DNA of 64,000 nt, taken from the NCBI RefSeq assembly GCF_024266585.1, contig NZ_CP100647.1, positions 3,949,001 to 4,013,000 of the forward strand. The letters run 5' to 3'. Within the stretch, counting starts at the first letter, position 1. Every line of letters starts with the position of its first letter. The notes beneath the pieces are model-generated. The model saw nothing but the letters and a program-made list of their open reading frames with translations. It searched no databases and had not been told where the DNA came from. This DNA is from Xanthomonas sacchari. Lineage in GTDB: Bacteria; Pseudomonadota; Gammaproteobacteria; Xanthomonadales; Xanthomonadaceae. The translations under genes and the position numbers were made by a program. Below, piece by piece: positions 50,286 through 60,483 of this stretch.

Positions 50286-50984
50286 TCAGAACGCGATCGT
50301 GCCCGAGACCACTACGCGGTGACCGGCCAGGCGCTCGGTGAAGTTCTCCGGCCCCTTGTTGTCGGTGTCGTAGTAGCCCACGCTCAGCGCCAGCGGGCCG
50401 ACCATCTTGCCCACGCTGACGTTGTAGTCGGTGTAGTCCTGGTAGGCGGTCAGCGCGCTTTCGTAAGTGGTGCGGCCGACGTGCGCGCCGACGCTGAAGC
50501 CCTGCGGCAGCGACCAGTTCCCGTCCAGCGCGTAGTAGAAGCTGTCCTTGTCCAGGTTGTACACGTTGTCGGTGTAGGCCACGGTCAGGGTGTAGGTCTT
50601 GAGGAACTTGGTCTTGGTGATCAGTTCGTTGTAGTTCAACCGGCCGGCGCCCGGATAGCCGTAGCGGTTGACCATCACATCGAAGTTCCAGTCCGGGGAG
50701 AAATCGACGTTGTAGCCGACGAAGCCGTCCGTTTCCCAATCCGGATCGCCGGCGCCGAAGTCGACGTTGGAACCCCAGGCGCCCACGTACAGGCCGAACG
50801 GCGAGGTGTAGGTGAGACCGGCCTGGAACGCCGGGCCCTTGTCGGTCTGGGAGACGCCACGGAACACGTAGTCGCTGACCACGCCGTAGGAGCCGGTGAT
50901 CGGCGAGGCGGGCTCGTCCTGGGCCAGGACGGTGAGCGGCGAAGCGGCCAGTGCGAGGGCCAGGGCGAGAGTGGTCTTGTTCAC
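50286..50984 (-). CDS. TorF family putative porin
   Basis: A 232-residue outer-membrane beta-barrel: signal peptide (about 1-21, LAASPLTVLA), then alternating amphipathic strands beginning ITGSYGVVSDYVFRGVSQTDKGPAFQAGLTY. This is the typical TorF/Gcw_chp N-terminus, and the last residue is Phe (VVVSGTIAF), the outer-membrane sorting signature. Substrate unknown. It is monocistronic, with an ATG at 50984 preceded by AGGAG. Confidence 0.88.
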   Translation of the reverse strand: MNKTTLALALALAASPLTVLAQDEPASPITGSYGVVSDYVFRGVSQTDKGPAFQAGLTYTSPFGLYVGAWGSNVDFGAGDPDWETDGFVGYNVDFSPDWNFDVMVNRYGYPGAGRLNYNELITKTKFLKTYTLTVAYTDNVYNLDKDSFYYALDGNWSLPQGFSVGAHVGRTTYESALTAYQDYTDYNVSVGKMVGPLALSVGYYDTDNKGPENFTERLAGHRVVVSGTIAF

Positions 50985-51287
50985 CGGTCAGTCTCCTGCG
51001 GTTGAAGAGGGGTGGGTTGCAGCGACGGGCTTATGTCGCTTTCACGCTTTTTTAACTGTTTTGATCGTGCAGCGCAACAACTTTTCGCCAGGCGCATGCC
51101 ATGCCCTGACACAACGCCCCTGGATCACGTCACGCACGGACATGGCCGGCGCGCCGACTGCGGCCACGGCTTCGCCAGGCGCGGTCCCAGCCAGCGTCCT
51201 GACGGCCAGGCCAGGACCGCTCGGGCAGCCGCTGGCGGCACCGCCGTGCAGGCACGGCAGTGCGCATCGGCGTGGCGCGATGGCGCC
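50985..51287. other. Intergenic region upstream of the porin gene
   Basis: 303 bases between the porin start and the cysA stop. The porin-proximal 100 bases are AT-rich (CTTTTTTAACTGTTTTGATC) and must hold its promoter. The remainder shows no gene and only partial inverted repeats. Confidence 0.5.
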
Positions 51288-52328
51288 TCAGTCGGGCCGG
51301 GCAAAGACCCCGTAGCGACGCGCGCGCAGGTGCAGCGGCTGGCCCGGTACATAGTCGGGCACCCCCTCGCCCGCCGGCAGTTCCACCTCCACCTCGTCGT
51401 GGCCGTGCGCCAGTTGCGCGCGCAGGCGCAGGCGCGGCCCGCTGCGCTGGATCGACAGCACCGTCGCCGCCCAGCCCTCGCTGCCCGGCGCCAGGTCTTC
51501 CGGCCGCACGTACAGCTCGACCGGGCCGCTGGACAGCGCTGTCGACGGTACCGGCAAGGCCAGCCCGCCGATCTGCACGGCGCCGTCGTGCAGGCGCGCC
51601 GGCAGCCGGTTCACCGCGCCCACGAAGGCGTACACGAAGGGCGAGGCCGGCTGCTCGTAGACCTGCGCCGGGCTGCCGATCTGCTCGATCCGGCCACGGT
51701 TGAGGATCGCCACGCGATCGGCCAGCTCCAGCGCCTCTTCCTGGTCGTGGGTGACGAACACCGTGGTCAGACCGGTGCGTTCGTGCAGGTCGCGCAGCCA
51801 GCGCCGCAGGTCGCGGCGGACCTGCGCGTCGAGCGCGCCGAATGGTTCGTCGAGCAGCAGCACGCGCGGCTCGATCGCCAGCGCGCGGGCCAGCGCCACG
51901 CGCTGGCGCTGGCCGCCGGACAGTTGCGCCGGGTAGCGCCGCTCCAGCTCGTGCAACTGCACCAGCGCCAGCAGTTCCTGCACCCGCGCACGGATGCGCG
52001 CCTCGGTCCAGCGCGCCTCGCGGCGCACGCGCAGGCCGAAGGCGATGTTCTCGTACACGGTCATGTGCTTGAACAAGGCGTAGTGCTGGAACACGAAGCC
52101 GACCCGGCGCGCCTGCACCGACAGCGCGGTGGCGTCCTCGCCGTGGATCAGCACGCGTCCGCGATCGGCGTGTTCCAGCCCGGCGATCACCCGCAGCAGC
52201 GTGGTCTTGCCGGAGCCGGACGGCCCCAGCAGCGCCAGCAGTTCGCCCTGGCGGATGTCCAGGCCGACGTCGTCGAGCGCGGCGAAATCGCCGAAGCGCT
52301 TGTCCAGGTGCTGTACGCGGATGCTCAT
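51288..52328 (-). CDS. cysA: Sulfate/thiosulfate ABC transporter ATP-binding protein
   Basis: A 346-residue ATPase: Walker [10 protein letters not shown] (about 36-44), Q-loop, signature [15 protein letters not shown], Walker [12 protein letters not shown] and H-loop [13 protein letters not shown]-like C-terminal regulatory domain begins near 240 ([13 protein letters not shown]). It powers sulfate import with CysT, CysW and the binding protein encoded just upstream. It starts 7 bases after cysW. Confidence 0.94.
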   Translation of the reverse strand: MSIRVQHLDKRFGDFAALDDVGLDIRQGELLALLGPSGSGKTTLLRVIAGLEHADRGRVLIHGEDATALSVQARRVGFVFQHYALFKHMTVYENIAFGLRVRREARWTEARIRARVQELLALVQLHELERRYPAQLSGGQRQRVALARALAIEPRVLLLDEPFGALDAQVRRDLRRWLRDLHERTGLTTVFVTHDQEEALELADRVAILNRGRIEQIGSPAQVYEQPASPFVYAFVGAVNRLPARLHDGAVQIGGLALPVPSTALSSGPVELYVRPEDLAPGSEGWAATVLSIQRSGPRLRLRAQLAHGHDEVEVELPAGEGVPDYVPGQPLHLRARRYGVFARPD

Positions 52329-52335
52329 TGCAACC

Positions 52336-53292
52336 TCAGTGTCGGTGAGTGGCGGCCAGCGCCGCGCCGTGGCGCCAGTGCAGCCAGGACTTCACGGCCA
52401 GCGTCAGCAGCGCGGTCAGCGCCAGCAGGCTGGCGCAGGCGAAGGCGGCGCTGTAGGCGTATTCGTTGTAGAGGATCTCCACATGCAGCGGCAGCGTGTT
52501 GGTGCGCCCGCGGATGTGCCCGGACACCACCGACACCGCGCCGAACTCGCCCATCGCCCGCGCACTGCACAACAGCACCCCGTACAGCAGGCCCCAGCGG
52601 ATGTTGGGCAAGGTCACCCGGCGGAAGGTCTGCCAGCCGCTGGCGCCCAGGCTCAGCGCCGCCAGTTCCTCGTCGTCGCCCTGCTGCTCCATCAGCGGCA
52701 TCAGCTCGCGGGCGATGAAGGGGAAGGTGACGAAAGTGGTCGCCAGCACGATGCCCGGCAGCGCGAACACGATGCGCGGCAGGCGCAGCACCACCTCGCC
52801 CAGCAGCGGCAGGGACAGCCGCACGCCCTCGTCGATCAGCGGCCAGGCCCAGCCGTTGCGGCCGAAGATCAGGATGAACAGCAATCCGGCGACCACCGGC
52901 GACACCGAGAACGGCAGATCGATCAGGCTCACCAGCAGGCGCTTGCCGGGGAAGCGATGCTTGCTGACCGCCCAGGCCGCGGCCACGCCGAACACCAGGT
53001 TCAACGGCACCACGATCGCCGCGACCAGCAGGGTCAGGCGGATCGCCGCCAGTGCATCCGGATCGGAGATCGCGCGCCAGAACACGTCGGCGCCGCTGCG
53101 CAGCGCCTCGACGAACACCAGCAGCAAGGGCAGCAGCAGGAACGCCAGCAGGAAGCCCAGCGCACCGCCGATTAGCAGCCGCCGCACCCAGCGCGGCTCG
53201 TCGACCACCGAGGCCTGCACGTGCAACGGCACGGCGGCCGCGCCGGCCTGCCCGGGCACGCGCGTGGCCAGCGCGGAGACCAAGGACGCCAT
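52336..53292 (-). CDS. cysW: Sulfate ABC transporter permease CysW
   Basis: A 318-residue permease with six transmembrane helices. The EAA loop that contacts CysA is [54 protein letters not shown] and [14 protein letters not shown] are CysW-typical. It starts within the cysT stop (TGATG). Confidence 0.94.
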   Translation of the reverse strand: MASLVSALATRVPGQAGAAAVPLHVQASVVDEPRWVRRLLIGGALGFLLAFLLLPLLLVFVEALRSGADVFWRAISDPDALAAIRLTLLVAAIVVPLNLVFGVAAAWAVSKHRFPGKRLLVSLIDLPFSVSPVVAGLLFILIFGRNGWAWPLIDEGVRLSLPLLGEVVLRLPRIVFALPGIVLATTFVTFPFIARELMPLMEQQGDDEELAALSLGASGWQTFRRVTLPNIRWGLLYGVLLCSARAMGEFGAVSVVSGHIRGRTNTLPLHVEILYNEYAYSAAFACASLLALTALLTLAVKSWLHWRHGAALAATHRH

Positions 53293-54392
53293 CACGCCAC
53301 CGCCCTGCCGCGCCGCGCGAACCAGGCCTGCGCCGCGTTGACCAGCAGCAACGACAACAGCGACAGCAGCAGCATCGCCGCGGCGATCGCGCTGGCGCCG
53401 CCGTAGTCGAATTCTTCCAGGCGGATGGTGATCAGCAACGGCGCGATCTCGGTGGCGTTGGGCAGGTTGCCGGCGATGAAGATCACCGAGCCGTACTCGC
53501 CGACGCCGCGCGCGAAGGCCAGCGCGAACCCGGTCAGCACCGCCGGCCACAGCGTCGGCAGCAGCACCCGGCGCACCGTCTGCCAGCGCCCGGCGCCAAG
53601 CGTGGCCGCGGCCTCTTCCAGTTCGCGCTCGGCCTCGGCCAGCACCGGCTGCACGATCCGCACCACGAACGGCAGCCCCACGAACACCAGCGCCACGACG
53701 ATGCCCAGCGGCGTGTAGGCGACCTTGATCCCGCCCGCACCGCTGCTCTGCATCAGCCCGGCATAGCCGATCAGCAGGCCGCCGACGCCCAGCGCGGCCA
53801 GGCTGAGCACCGCGACCGTGCCGAGCAGGCGCTGCAGCGCGCGCAGCGGTGCCGGCAGCAGCGTCTGGCTGCATCGCAACAGCGCGTAACCGGTGGCCGA
53901 CAGCGCCAGCAGCAGCGCCAGCCGCGGCCACCACCAGGCCAGCGTCGGCAGGCTGGCCGCCAGCGCCTGCGCCGGCTGCTCCAGCCAGCGCCCGATCCAG
54001 CCGTTGCTGCCGTACAGCGCGGTCAGGGCGATGCCGGCCACCGCGGTCGGCAGCGCGAACGGCAGGTCGATCATCGCGTCGAACAGGCGCTTGCCGGGAA
54101 AGCGATAACGCACGAACACCCAGGCCACCCAGGTGCCCATCAGCGCATTGAACGCGGCCGCGACCAGCGCGGTGCCGAAGCTCAAGCGCAGCGCCGCCAG
54201 CACCCGCGGCTCGCTCCACACCCGCCACACGCCTTCCCAGCCCAGCCCGCTGCTCTTGAGCAGCACCGCGAGCAAGGGAATCAGCACCACCAGCCCGAGC
54301 CAGGTCAGGGTGATGCCCAGGCTCAGCCCCAGGCCCGGCATCACCCGGCGCTGGCGCGGTGCACGGGGAACGGCGGCGGCGGTCACGGCCAT
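53292..54392 (-). CDS. cysT: Sulfate ABC transporter permease CysT with internal insertion
   Basis: A 366-residue permease; E. coli CysT has 277. The N-terminal part (to [13 protein letters not shown], about 138) and the C-terminal part (from [24 protein letters not shown], about 222) align with normal CysT, including the EAA loop [30 protein letters not shown]. Between them about 80 extra residues hold two hydrophobic segments (about 151-172 and 189-212). The reading frame is intact. The ATG at 54392 lies 4 bases after the sbp stop codon. Confidence 0.92.
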   Translation of the reverse strand: MAVTAAAVPRAPRQRRVMPGLGLSLGITLTWLGLVVLIPLLAVLLKSSGLGWEGVWRVWSEPRVLAALRLSFGTALVAAAFNALMGTWVAWVFVRYRFPGKRLFDAMIDLPFALPTAVAGIALTALYGSNGWIGRWLEQPAQALAASLPTLAWWWPRLALLLALSATGYALLRCSQTLLPAPLRALQRLLGTVAVLSLAALGVGGLLIGYAGLMQSSGAGGIKVAYTPLGIVVALVFVGLPFVVRIVQPVLAEAERELEEAAATLGAGRWQTVRRVLLPTLWPAVLTGFALAFARGVGEYGSVIFIAGNLPNATEIAPLLITIRLEEFDYGGASAIAAAMLLLSLLSLLLVNAAQAWFARRGRAVA

Positions 54393-54396
54393 CGCG

Positions 54397-55419
54397 TCAC
54401 TTGCTCGCCTGGATCTGGTCGAACAGGCCACCGTCGTCGAAGTGCGTGGCCTGCGCCTTGGCCCAGGAGCCGAACGCCTGATCGATGGTGACCAGCCGCA
54501 CCTTCGGCAGCCGCGCCAGGTCGGCACGGTCGGCGTATTCGGGATGGCGCGGCCGGTAGTAGTGCCTGGCCGCGATCTTCTGCCCTTCCGGCGAGTACAG
54601 GTACTTCAGGTATTCCTCGGCCACCGCGCGGGTGCCGTGCTTGTCCACGTTCTTGTCGACCAGCGCCACCGACGGCTCGGCCAGGATCGACAGCTTCGGC
54701 ACCACGATCTCGAACTTGTCCTGGCCCAGTTCCTGCTGCGCCAGGAACGCCTCGTTCTCCCAGGCCAGCAGCACGTCGCCGATGCCGCGCTGGACGAAGG
54801 TGGTGGTGGCGCCGCGCGCGCCGGTGTCCAGCACCGGCACGTTGCGGAACAAGGCGCGCATGTAGTTGAGGATGCGCTCGCGGTCGCCCTTGAAGATGTG
54901 GTCGGCGTAGGCCCAGGCGGCCAGGTAGTTCCAGCGCGCGCCGCCGGAGGTCTTGGGATTGGGGGTGATCACCGACACGCCGTTGCGCAGCAGGTCCGGC
55001 CAGTCCTTGATCCCCTTCGGATTGCCCTTGCGCACCAGGAACACGATGGTCGAGGTGTACGGCGCGCTGTTGTCGGGCAGGCGCGTGGCCCAGTTCGGAT
55101 CGATCAGCTTGCTCTTGGCGGCGATCGCATCGACGTCGTAGGCCAATGCCAGCGTCACCACGTCCGCCTCGACCCCGTCGATCACCGCGCGCGCCTGCTT
55201 GCCGGAGCCGCCGTGCGAGGTCTCCACCGTGACCGTGTCGCCGGGATGCAGCTGCGCCCAGTGCTTGGCGAAGGCGGCGTTGTAGTCCCGGTACAGCTCG
55301 CGGGTGGGATCGTAGGAGACGTTGAGCAGTTGCGTCTCGGCGGCGGCCGCGGCCCCGGCGAACACGCACAGCGCGAGTGCGAGCAGCGGGCGCCAACGGC
55401 GCGGCGGAAGGCTGGACAT
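54397..55419 (-). CDS. sbp: Sulfate-binding periplasmic protein
   Basis: A 340-residue substrate-binding protein of the sulfate/thiosulfate family: signal peptide (about 1-26, FAGAAAAAE), then [20 protein letters not shown], the conserved sulfate-binding [30 protein letters not shown] and [15 protein letters not shown]. It delivers sulfate to CysTWA. Start MSSLPPRRW at 55419 places the signal peptide correctly; longer frames lack it. It is the first gene of the operon; no sulfur riboswitch or operator was recognised upstream. Confidence 0.94.
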   Translation of the reverse strand: MSSLPPRRWRPLLALALCVFAGAAAAAETQLLNVSYDPTRELYRDYNAAFAKHWAQLHPGDTVTVETSHGGSGKQARAVIDGVEADVVTLALAYDVDAIAAKSKLIDPNWATRLPDNSAPYTSTIVFLVRKGNPKGIKDWPDLLRNGVSVITPNPKTSGGARWNYLAAWAYADHIFKGDRERILNYMRALFRNVPVLDTGARGATTTFVQRGIGDVLLAWENEAFLAQQELGQDKFEIVVPKLSILAEPSVALVDKNVDKHGTRAVAEEYLKYLYSPEGQKIAARHYYRPRHPEYADRADLARLPKVRLVTIDQAFGSWAKAQATHFDDGGLFDQIQASK

Positions 55420-55609
55420 GGACGGTTCTCCGAAAACACAGGCCGACGCCGCGGCCGATGCCCGCCGCGGACCATGACGCATGCTGCGCAGCGGCAGGCG
55501 GCGGGTGAAATGACTTCCGGGCAGCGGCTCATGCCATTTGCGCATGACGACCCCGGCCTGCGCGGGCGCCGCGGTAAAATCGCCGTCTCTTTCGCCGCGC
55601 GTGCCCGTC

Positions 55610-56812
<1,203 letters not shown>

Positions 56813-56813
56813 G

Positions 56814-57418
56814 ATGCGCAACGCGCTGCGCCAACGGCTGGTGCTGGCGGCGCAGACCGACGCCCAGGCGCAGCCGGCGGCCGGCGGTTGGCATAGCCGC
56901 CGCCTGCATTGCCGGCGGCGCCTAGGGCGTGGCGACGGCGAGCGGCTGGGCCATTGCTCGCTCGAACACGTGGTGCCGCAGGCCTGATTCGGACGCCGCG
57001 CCGCCGCGGCGCTGTGCGCCCAGCGCGGCGGCGCCCCCAACGATGCGCACAACCTAGGGCGTGTCACCCATCCCCGAGCATGCCGCGCCGCGATTGCGCG
57101 CGCCTGTGGCAAGGAAGCGCGAAGAAGCGGGCGTCCGTCCACGCCCGAGCGATGACGCGACCATGCGCGCGCAAGCGCGGCCCTTCGGGTTGCGCCTGGC
57201 AGGCGCCGCGCGGCTTGACCTGACGGCCAGTCAGGCGCTGCGCCACGCAACACCAGCCACGCGCCTGCCAGGCCCAACGCGGCATACTCGGGGATGGGCG
57301 ACACGCCCTAGCGCTGACCTGTGCCGGCTGCAATCACGCCAAGGGCCGCCACCACGATGCGCGCGAGCCACAGGACGCGCGCGCCCGCGAGGTGCGCCCG
57401 CGAGGTGGTCGCCGCCCT
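56814..57418 (+). pseudogene. HNH endonuclease gene, broken by a stop, a MITE and a 13-bp duplication
   Basis: The frame from the ATG at 56814 (MRNALRQRLVLAAQTDAQ) reads through CSLEHVVPQA, the first HNH histidine segment. It hits TGA at about 56984 where Trp is expected, then continues FGRR ... GGAPNDAHNL up to 57056. After removing the inserted element and one CTAG copy the frame resumes exactly as ALTCAGCNHAKGRHHDA, the N and second H of the HNH motif with its Cys pair. A 13-bp tandem copy of GCGCCCGCGAGGT near 57390 then shifts the frame away from EVVAALLSAR. It lies between kbl and a pseudouridine synthase gene. Confidence 0.75.
57058..57307. mobile_element. MITE (250 bp) with 30-bp terminal inverted repeats
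   Basis: The ends 57058-57087 and 57278-57307 are inverted repeats with 28 of 30 matches (GGCGTGTC-CCCATCCCCGAG-ATGCCGCG with two differences). CTAG (57054-57057 and 57308-57311) flanks both sides as a likely 4-bp target duplication, which fits the YTAR preference of IS5-group transposases. It encodes no transposase. An internal inverted pair (CGCCTGGCAGGCGC near 57194 and GCGCCTGCCAGGC near 57261) adds structure. It lies inside the HNH pseudogene. Confidence 0.82.
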
Positions 57419-57420
57419 GC

Positions 57421-58260
57421 TCAGCGCGCGGCCGGCGCGCTCGCGTCCGCCGCCGGCGCCAACGCGGTGACTTCGGCGGCGCTGAGTTCGCGCCAGGCGC
57501 CCTTGCCCAGCTCGCCCAATGCCAGCTCGCCGATCGCCACCCGTACCAGCCGCAGCACGTCCAGGCCGAGCGCGGCGAGCAGCCGCCGGATCTGCCGGTT
57601 GCGGCCTTCGTCCAGCACCACCTCCAGCCAGGCATGGCGCTCGCCGTGGCGCAGCAGGCGCACCTGTTTGGCGCGCAGCGGTTCGCCCTCGGCGACCACG
57701 CCGGCACACATCCGCGCCAGCAGCGCCGCGTCGGGCACCGCGTCCACCTGCACGTGATAGGTCTTGTCCGGGCCGCTGCCCGGATCGGTCACCCGCGCCG
57801 CCCATTGCGGGTCGTTGCTGAACAGCAGCAGGCCTTCGCTGGCCTTGTCCAGGCGCCCAACCGGCGCCAGCCACGGCAGGCCGGCGCCGTCGAAACAGCG
57901 GTACACGGTGTCGCGGCCGCGCTCGTCCTGCGCGCTGGTGACCAGCCCGCGCGGCTTGTTGAGCATCAGGTACCGGCGCGCGGTATCGGCCAGCGGCGCG
58001 CCGTCCACGGCCAGCCGGTGGCGGCCCGGCAGGATCGGGAATTCGGGATCGGTGACGATGCGCCCGTCGACGGCGACGCGGCCGGCGGCGATCCAGCGCG
58101 CGGCCTCGGTGCGCGAGCACAGGCCCAGCTTGGACAGGGTCCGCGCCAGGCCGTGCCGCGGCGCGGCCGGTGCGCCGCCGCTCGCGGGCGGGCGCGGACG
58201 CGCGGGCGCCGCCGGGGACGACGCCGGACGGCGGGAACGCGGCGGCTTGGTCCCTCGCAC
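57421..58260 (-). CDS. Pseudouridine synthase, RsuA/RluB/E/F family
   Basis: A 279-residue protein: a basic Pro/Arg-rich N-terminus (about 1-35), an S4 RNA-binding domain (about 37-85, LARTLSKLGLCSRTEAARWIAAGRVAVDG), and the catalytic domain with APVGRLDKASEGLLLF (catalytic Asp) and DEGRNRQIRRLLAALG. It modifies a single uridine in rRNA. Which subfamily (RluB, RluE, RluF or RsuA) it belongs to cannot be settled here. It is transcribed toward the HNH pseudogene. Confidence 0.88.
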   Translation of the reverse strand: MRGTKPPRSRRPASSPAAPARPRPPASGGAPAAPRHGLARTLSKLGLCSRTEAARWIAAGRVAVDGRIVTDPEFPILPGRHRLAVDGAPLADTARRYLMLNKPRGLVTSAQDERGRDTVYRCFDGAGLPWLAPVGRLDKASEGLLLFSNDPQWAARVTDPGSGPDKTYHVQVDAVPDAALLARMCAGVVAEGEPLRAKQVRLLRHGERHAWLEVVLDEGRNRQIRRLLAALGLDVLRLVRVAIGELALGELGKGAWRELSAAEVTALAPAADASAPAAR

Positions 58261-58300
58261 GGCGCGAACGGGCGCGGCCGCAGGCGGCCGCGCGCCGGAC

Positions 58301-58789
58301 TTACTGCTTGTTGACGTCGACCGGTGCCGGCGCCTCGGCGGCGGCAGCCGGTGCCGGACGCGCCTTGACCACGCGCACGCCGCGCGCCTTCATCCAGGCG
58401 TCGAACTCCTCGGCGGTCATGCGCTTGCCGTTCTGGCTCATGTCGAAGCGCCAGGGCGTGTTGTCGAACGCGGTGGTCGGCTTGTAGGCGGCCGGGTCGT
58501 TCGGCTTGACCGCGCCCGGGGTGGCGTTGGCCAGGCTCTGGCAACCGTCGGCGCGCAGCCGCAGCAGCACGCGCTCCAGCGACTGGTCGCTGCTGTAGGA
58601 CTGGGTCAGCACGCCGCTGGGCATGCCCAGCTGCACGTTGCGGCTGAACAGTTCCGAAGCGACCGGCGCGGCGACCGTGGCCGGCAGCGCCAGCGGCTTG
58701 GGCAGCAGGTCACCGGAGCAATCCGGTGCGGCATGGGCCGCAGGAATCAGGGCGAGCGCGAGCAGGCTGGCCGTCACGATACGCAGCAT
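58301..58789 (-). CDS. Exported conserved hypothetical protein
   Basis: A 162-residue protein with signal peptide (about 1-19, MLRIVTASLLALALIPAAHA). Mature cysteines lie near 23 and 83. The C-terminal half carries TTAFDNTPWRFDMSQNGKRMTAEEFDAWMKARGVRVVKA and an Ala/Pro-rich end. The family is not named; it looks like a small periplasmic protein. Start 58789 is chosen for the signal peptide over an ATG 168 bases upstream. It is 40 bases upstream of the pseudouridine synthase gene. Confidence 0.72.
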   Translation of the reverse strand: MLRIVTASLLALALIPAAHAAPDCSGDLLPKPLALPATVAAPVASELFSRNVQLGMPSGVLTQSYSSDQSLERVLLRLRADGCQSLANATPGAVKPNDPAAYKPTTAFDNTPWRFDMSQNGKRMTAEEFDAWMKARGVRVVKARPAPAAAAEAPAPVDVNKQ

Positions 58790-58960
58790 CGGTTTTTTTC
58801 CATTCAGGCGAGTCGACGAGCGAGTGTAGGCAGGCCCCGGCGCGCTTTCAACTGTTACCGGCACTACATGCGCTAAATAATTGGGATTGCTGAAAAAATT
58901 CAGCTTGGACAGGTCTCGGGGCAGCGATCGACGCCAGCAACACGCAGGAGCCCCCACGCA

Positions 58961-59022
58961 GGAGCGGCTTCAGCCGCGACAGGCGTTCACGGGAACACCC
59001 GTCGCGGCTGAAGCCGCTCCTC
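58961..59022. repeat. Inverted pair of REP-like palindromes
   Basis: GGAGCGGCTTCAGCCGCGAC (58961-58980) and its exact inverse GTCGCGGCTGAAGCCGCTCC (59001-59020) around a 20-base spacer. This is the cleanest copy of the pair seen at 7968 and 26110, here without the longer leader. Confidence 0.85.
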
Positions 59023-59054
59023 CGCCGGCGGCGGACGATGCAACACCCACCCCA

Positions 59055-59090
59055 CAAAAACAAAGCCCGGCACGAGGCCGGGCTTTGCTT
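59055..59090 (-). terminator. Terminator of the OmpA-family gene
   Basis: Minus strand CAAAGCCCGGCCTCGTGCCGGGCTTTG followed by TTTTTGTGGG. A strong intrinsic terminator 19 bases past the stop. Confidence 0.88.
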
Positions 59091-59108
59091 GAGACTGGAA
59101 GCGTCCGA

Positions 59109-60206
59109 TTAGTTCTGGACGTTCAGCTCGGTACGACGGTTCTTCGCACGACCTTCCGGGTTGTCCTTGCCGTCCGGCAGGGTGTTCGGAGCGATCGGGC
59201 GGGTAGCGCCGTAGCCGATCGGGCCGATCAGACGCGACTTGTCGATGCCGTTGTTGACCAGGAAGTCATACACGACGGCCGCACGACGCACCGACAGCTT
59301 CTGGTTGTAGGCCGGGGTACCGATGGAGTCGGTGTTGCCCGCCACTTCGACGCGCAGATCCGGGTAACGCTTCAGGATCTCGACGGCCTCGTTCAGGATC
59401 GCCACGGCGTCCGGACGCAGGTTCGCCTTGTTGAAGTCGAAGTTGACGCCCTTCAGGTCGATCGACACCGGCACCGGGCAGCCATCCGGACCGATGGTCT
59501 GGCCAGGCTGGGAGTTCGGGCACTTGTCGTCGCAGTTGTTGACGCCGTCACCGTCGTCGTCCAGATCGGCGCAGCTCGGCGCAGCGGCCGGCGGCGGCGG
59601 CGGGGCGACCGGGGCAGCCGGCGGCGGGCCCAGCGGGATCACGACGCCGACCGAAGCCAGCACGTCGCCGAACCAGTTCTGCGACGGAGCGGCAACGCTC
59701 TGGTCGTCGAAGTCAGCGCGGTAGGCCACTTCGGCACGCACGGCAACGCGCTTGTCGAAGGTGGTCTGCAGACCGACGCCGGCCTTGGCGGCAAAGTTGC
59801 CGTCCTTGCGCTGGCCCGGGGAGACCGGACCGCCGGTGTCGAACTCTTCTTCCGAGCGCTGGTAGCCCAGGCCGAACAGCAGGTACGGGTTCCAGCCGCG
59901 GCCTTCCTGGATGAAGTGGCGACGCAGGTCGAACGAGATGCCGTACTGGCTCCAGTTCAGGTCCTGGTTCTTGTCGAAGTTCGGGTTCTGATAGTTCAGC
60001 TCACCGTCCAGCGACCAGTTCGGGTTGATGAACTTGCCCAGGCCCAGGGTGACGAAGGGCGCATCGTTGGTGGTGCGGTCCTTGTCCTGGAAGTTGAAAC
60101 CAGCCGAACCGGTCAGGTACCAGCGGTCGTCGAATTCCTGCGCGGACGCTGCCTGGGCGACGGCCAGACCGCCCAGCAACGCGGCGGTGAGAATTTTCTT
60201 GTTCAT
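59109..60206 (-). CDS. OmpA family outer membrane protein
   Basis: A 365-residue protein: signal peptide (about 1-22, AVAQAASAQ), an eight-stranded barrel (about 25-200), a Pro-rich hinge (PPPAAPVAPPPPPAAAP), a thrombospondin type 3-like Ca-binding segment (DLDDDGDGVNNCDDKCPNS), and a C-terminal OmpA domain binding peptidoglycan (VNFDFNKANLRPDAVAILNEA ... GNTDSIGTPAYNQKLSVRRA ... NRRTELNVQN). AAGGAG precedes the ATG at 60206. A long leader reaches a CATAAT-like -10 near 60313. It is likely one of the most abundant envelope proteins. Confidence 0.93.
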   Translation of the reverse strand: MNKKILTAALLGGLAVAQAASAQEFDDRWYLTGSAGFNFQDKDRTTNDAPFVTLGLGKFINPNWSLDGELNYQNPNFDKNQDLNWSQYGISFDLRRHFIQEGRGWNPYLLFGLGYQRSEEEFDTGGPVSPGQRKDGNFAAKAGVGLQTTFDKRVAVRAEVAYRADFDDQSVAAPSQNWFGDVLASVGVVIPLGPPPAAPVAPPPPPAAAPSCADLDDDGDGVNNCDDKCPNSQPGQTIGPDGCPVPVSIDLKGVNFDFNKANLRPDAVAILNEAVEILKRYPDLRVEVAGNTDSIGTPAYNQKLSVRRAAVVYDFLVNNGIDKSRLIGPIGYGATRPIAPNTLPDGKDNPEGRAKNRRTELNVQN

Positions 60207-60483
60207 TAATACAACTCCTTGTTTCGGGGAGATAGAAACCGGTAGAGGCATGGTTCAGTACAGATGTCTCGTCACATCCAGACGGCCGTTTCCGCACGCC
60301 ATCGCCGCGCACATTATGCGCGGCATAGTGAAGATGGCGTTAACGAGCACGTAACATGTGAAAGTCGACGCCAGCCCCTGCCAGGCCGTGGATACACCCT
60401 ATACAGGTTAATGAAATCCCGCAATGCGGCGGGGCGATGACCGTTTGCGGTCGTAGACAACCGCCCACACGGCGACCCAGGTC

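Noticed and set aside
56925-56940. CTAGGGCGTGGCGAC resembling a third MITE end
   Set aside because: Only the first 11 bases match the terminal repeat and it lies inside the HNH coding frame without a partner; probably chance.
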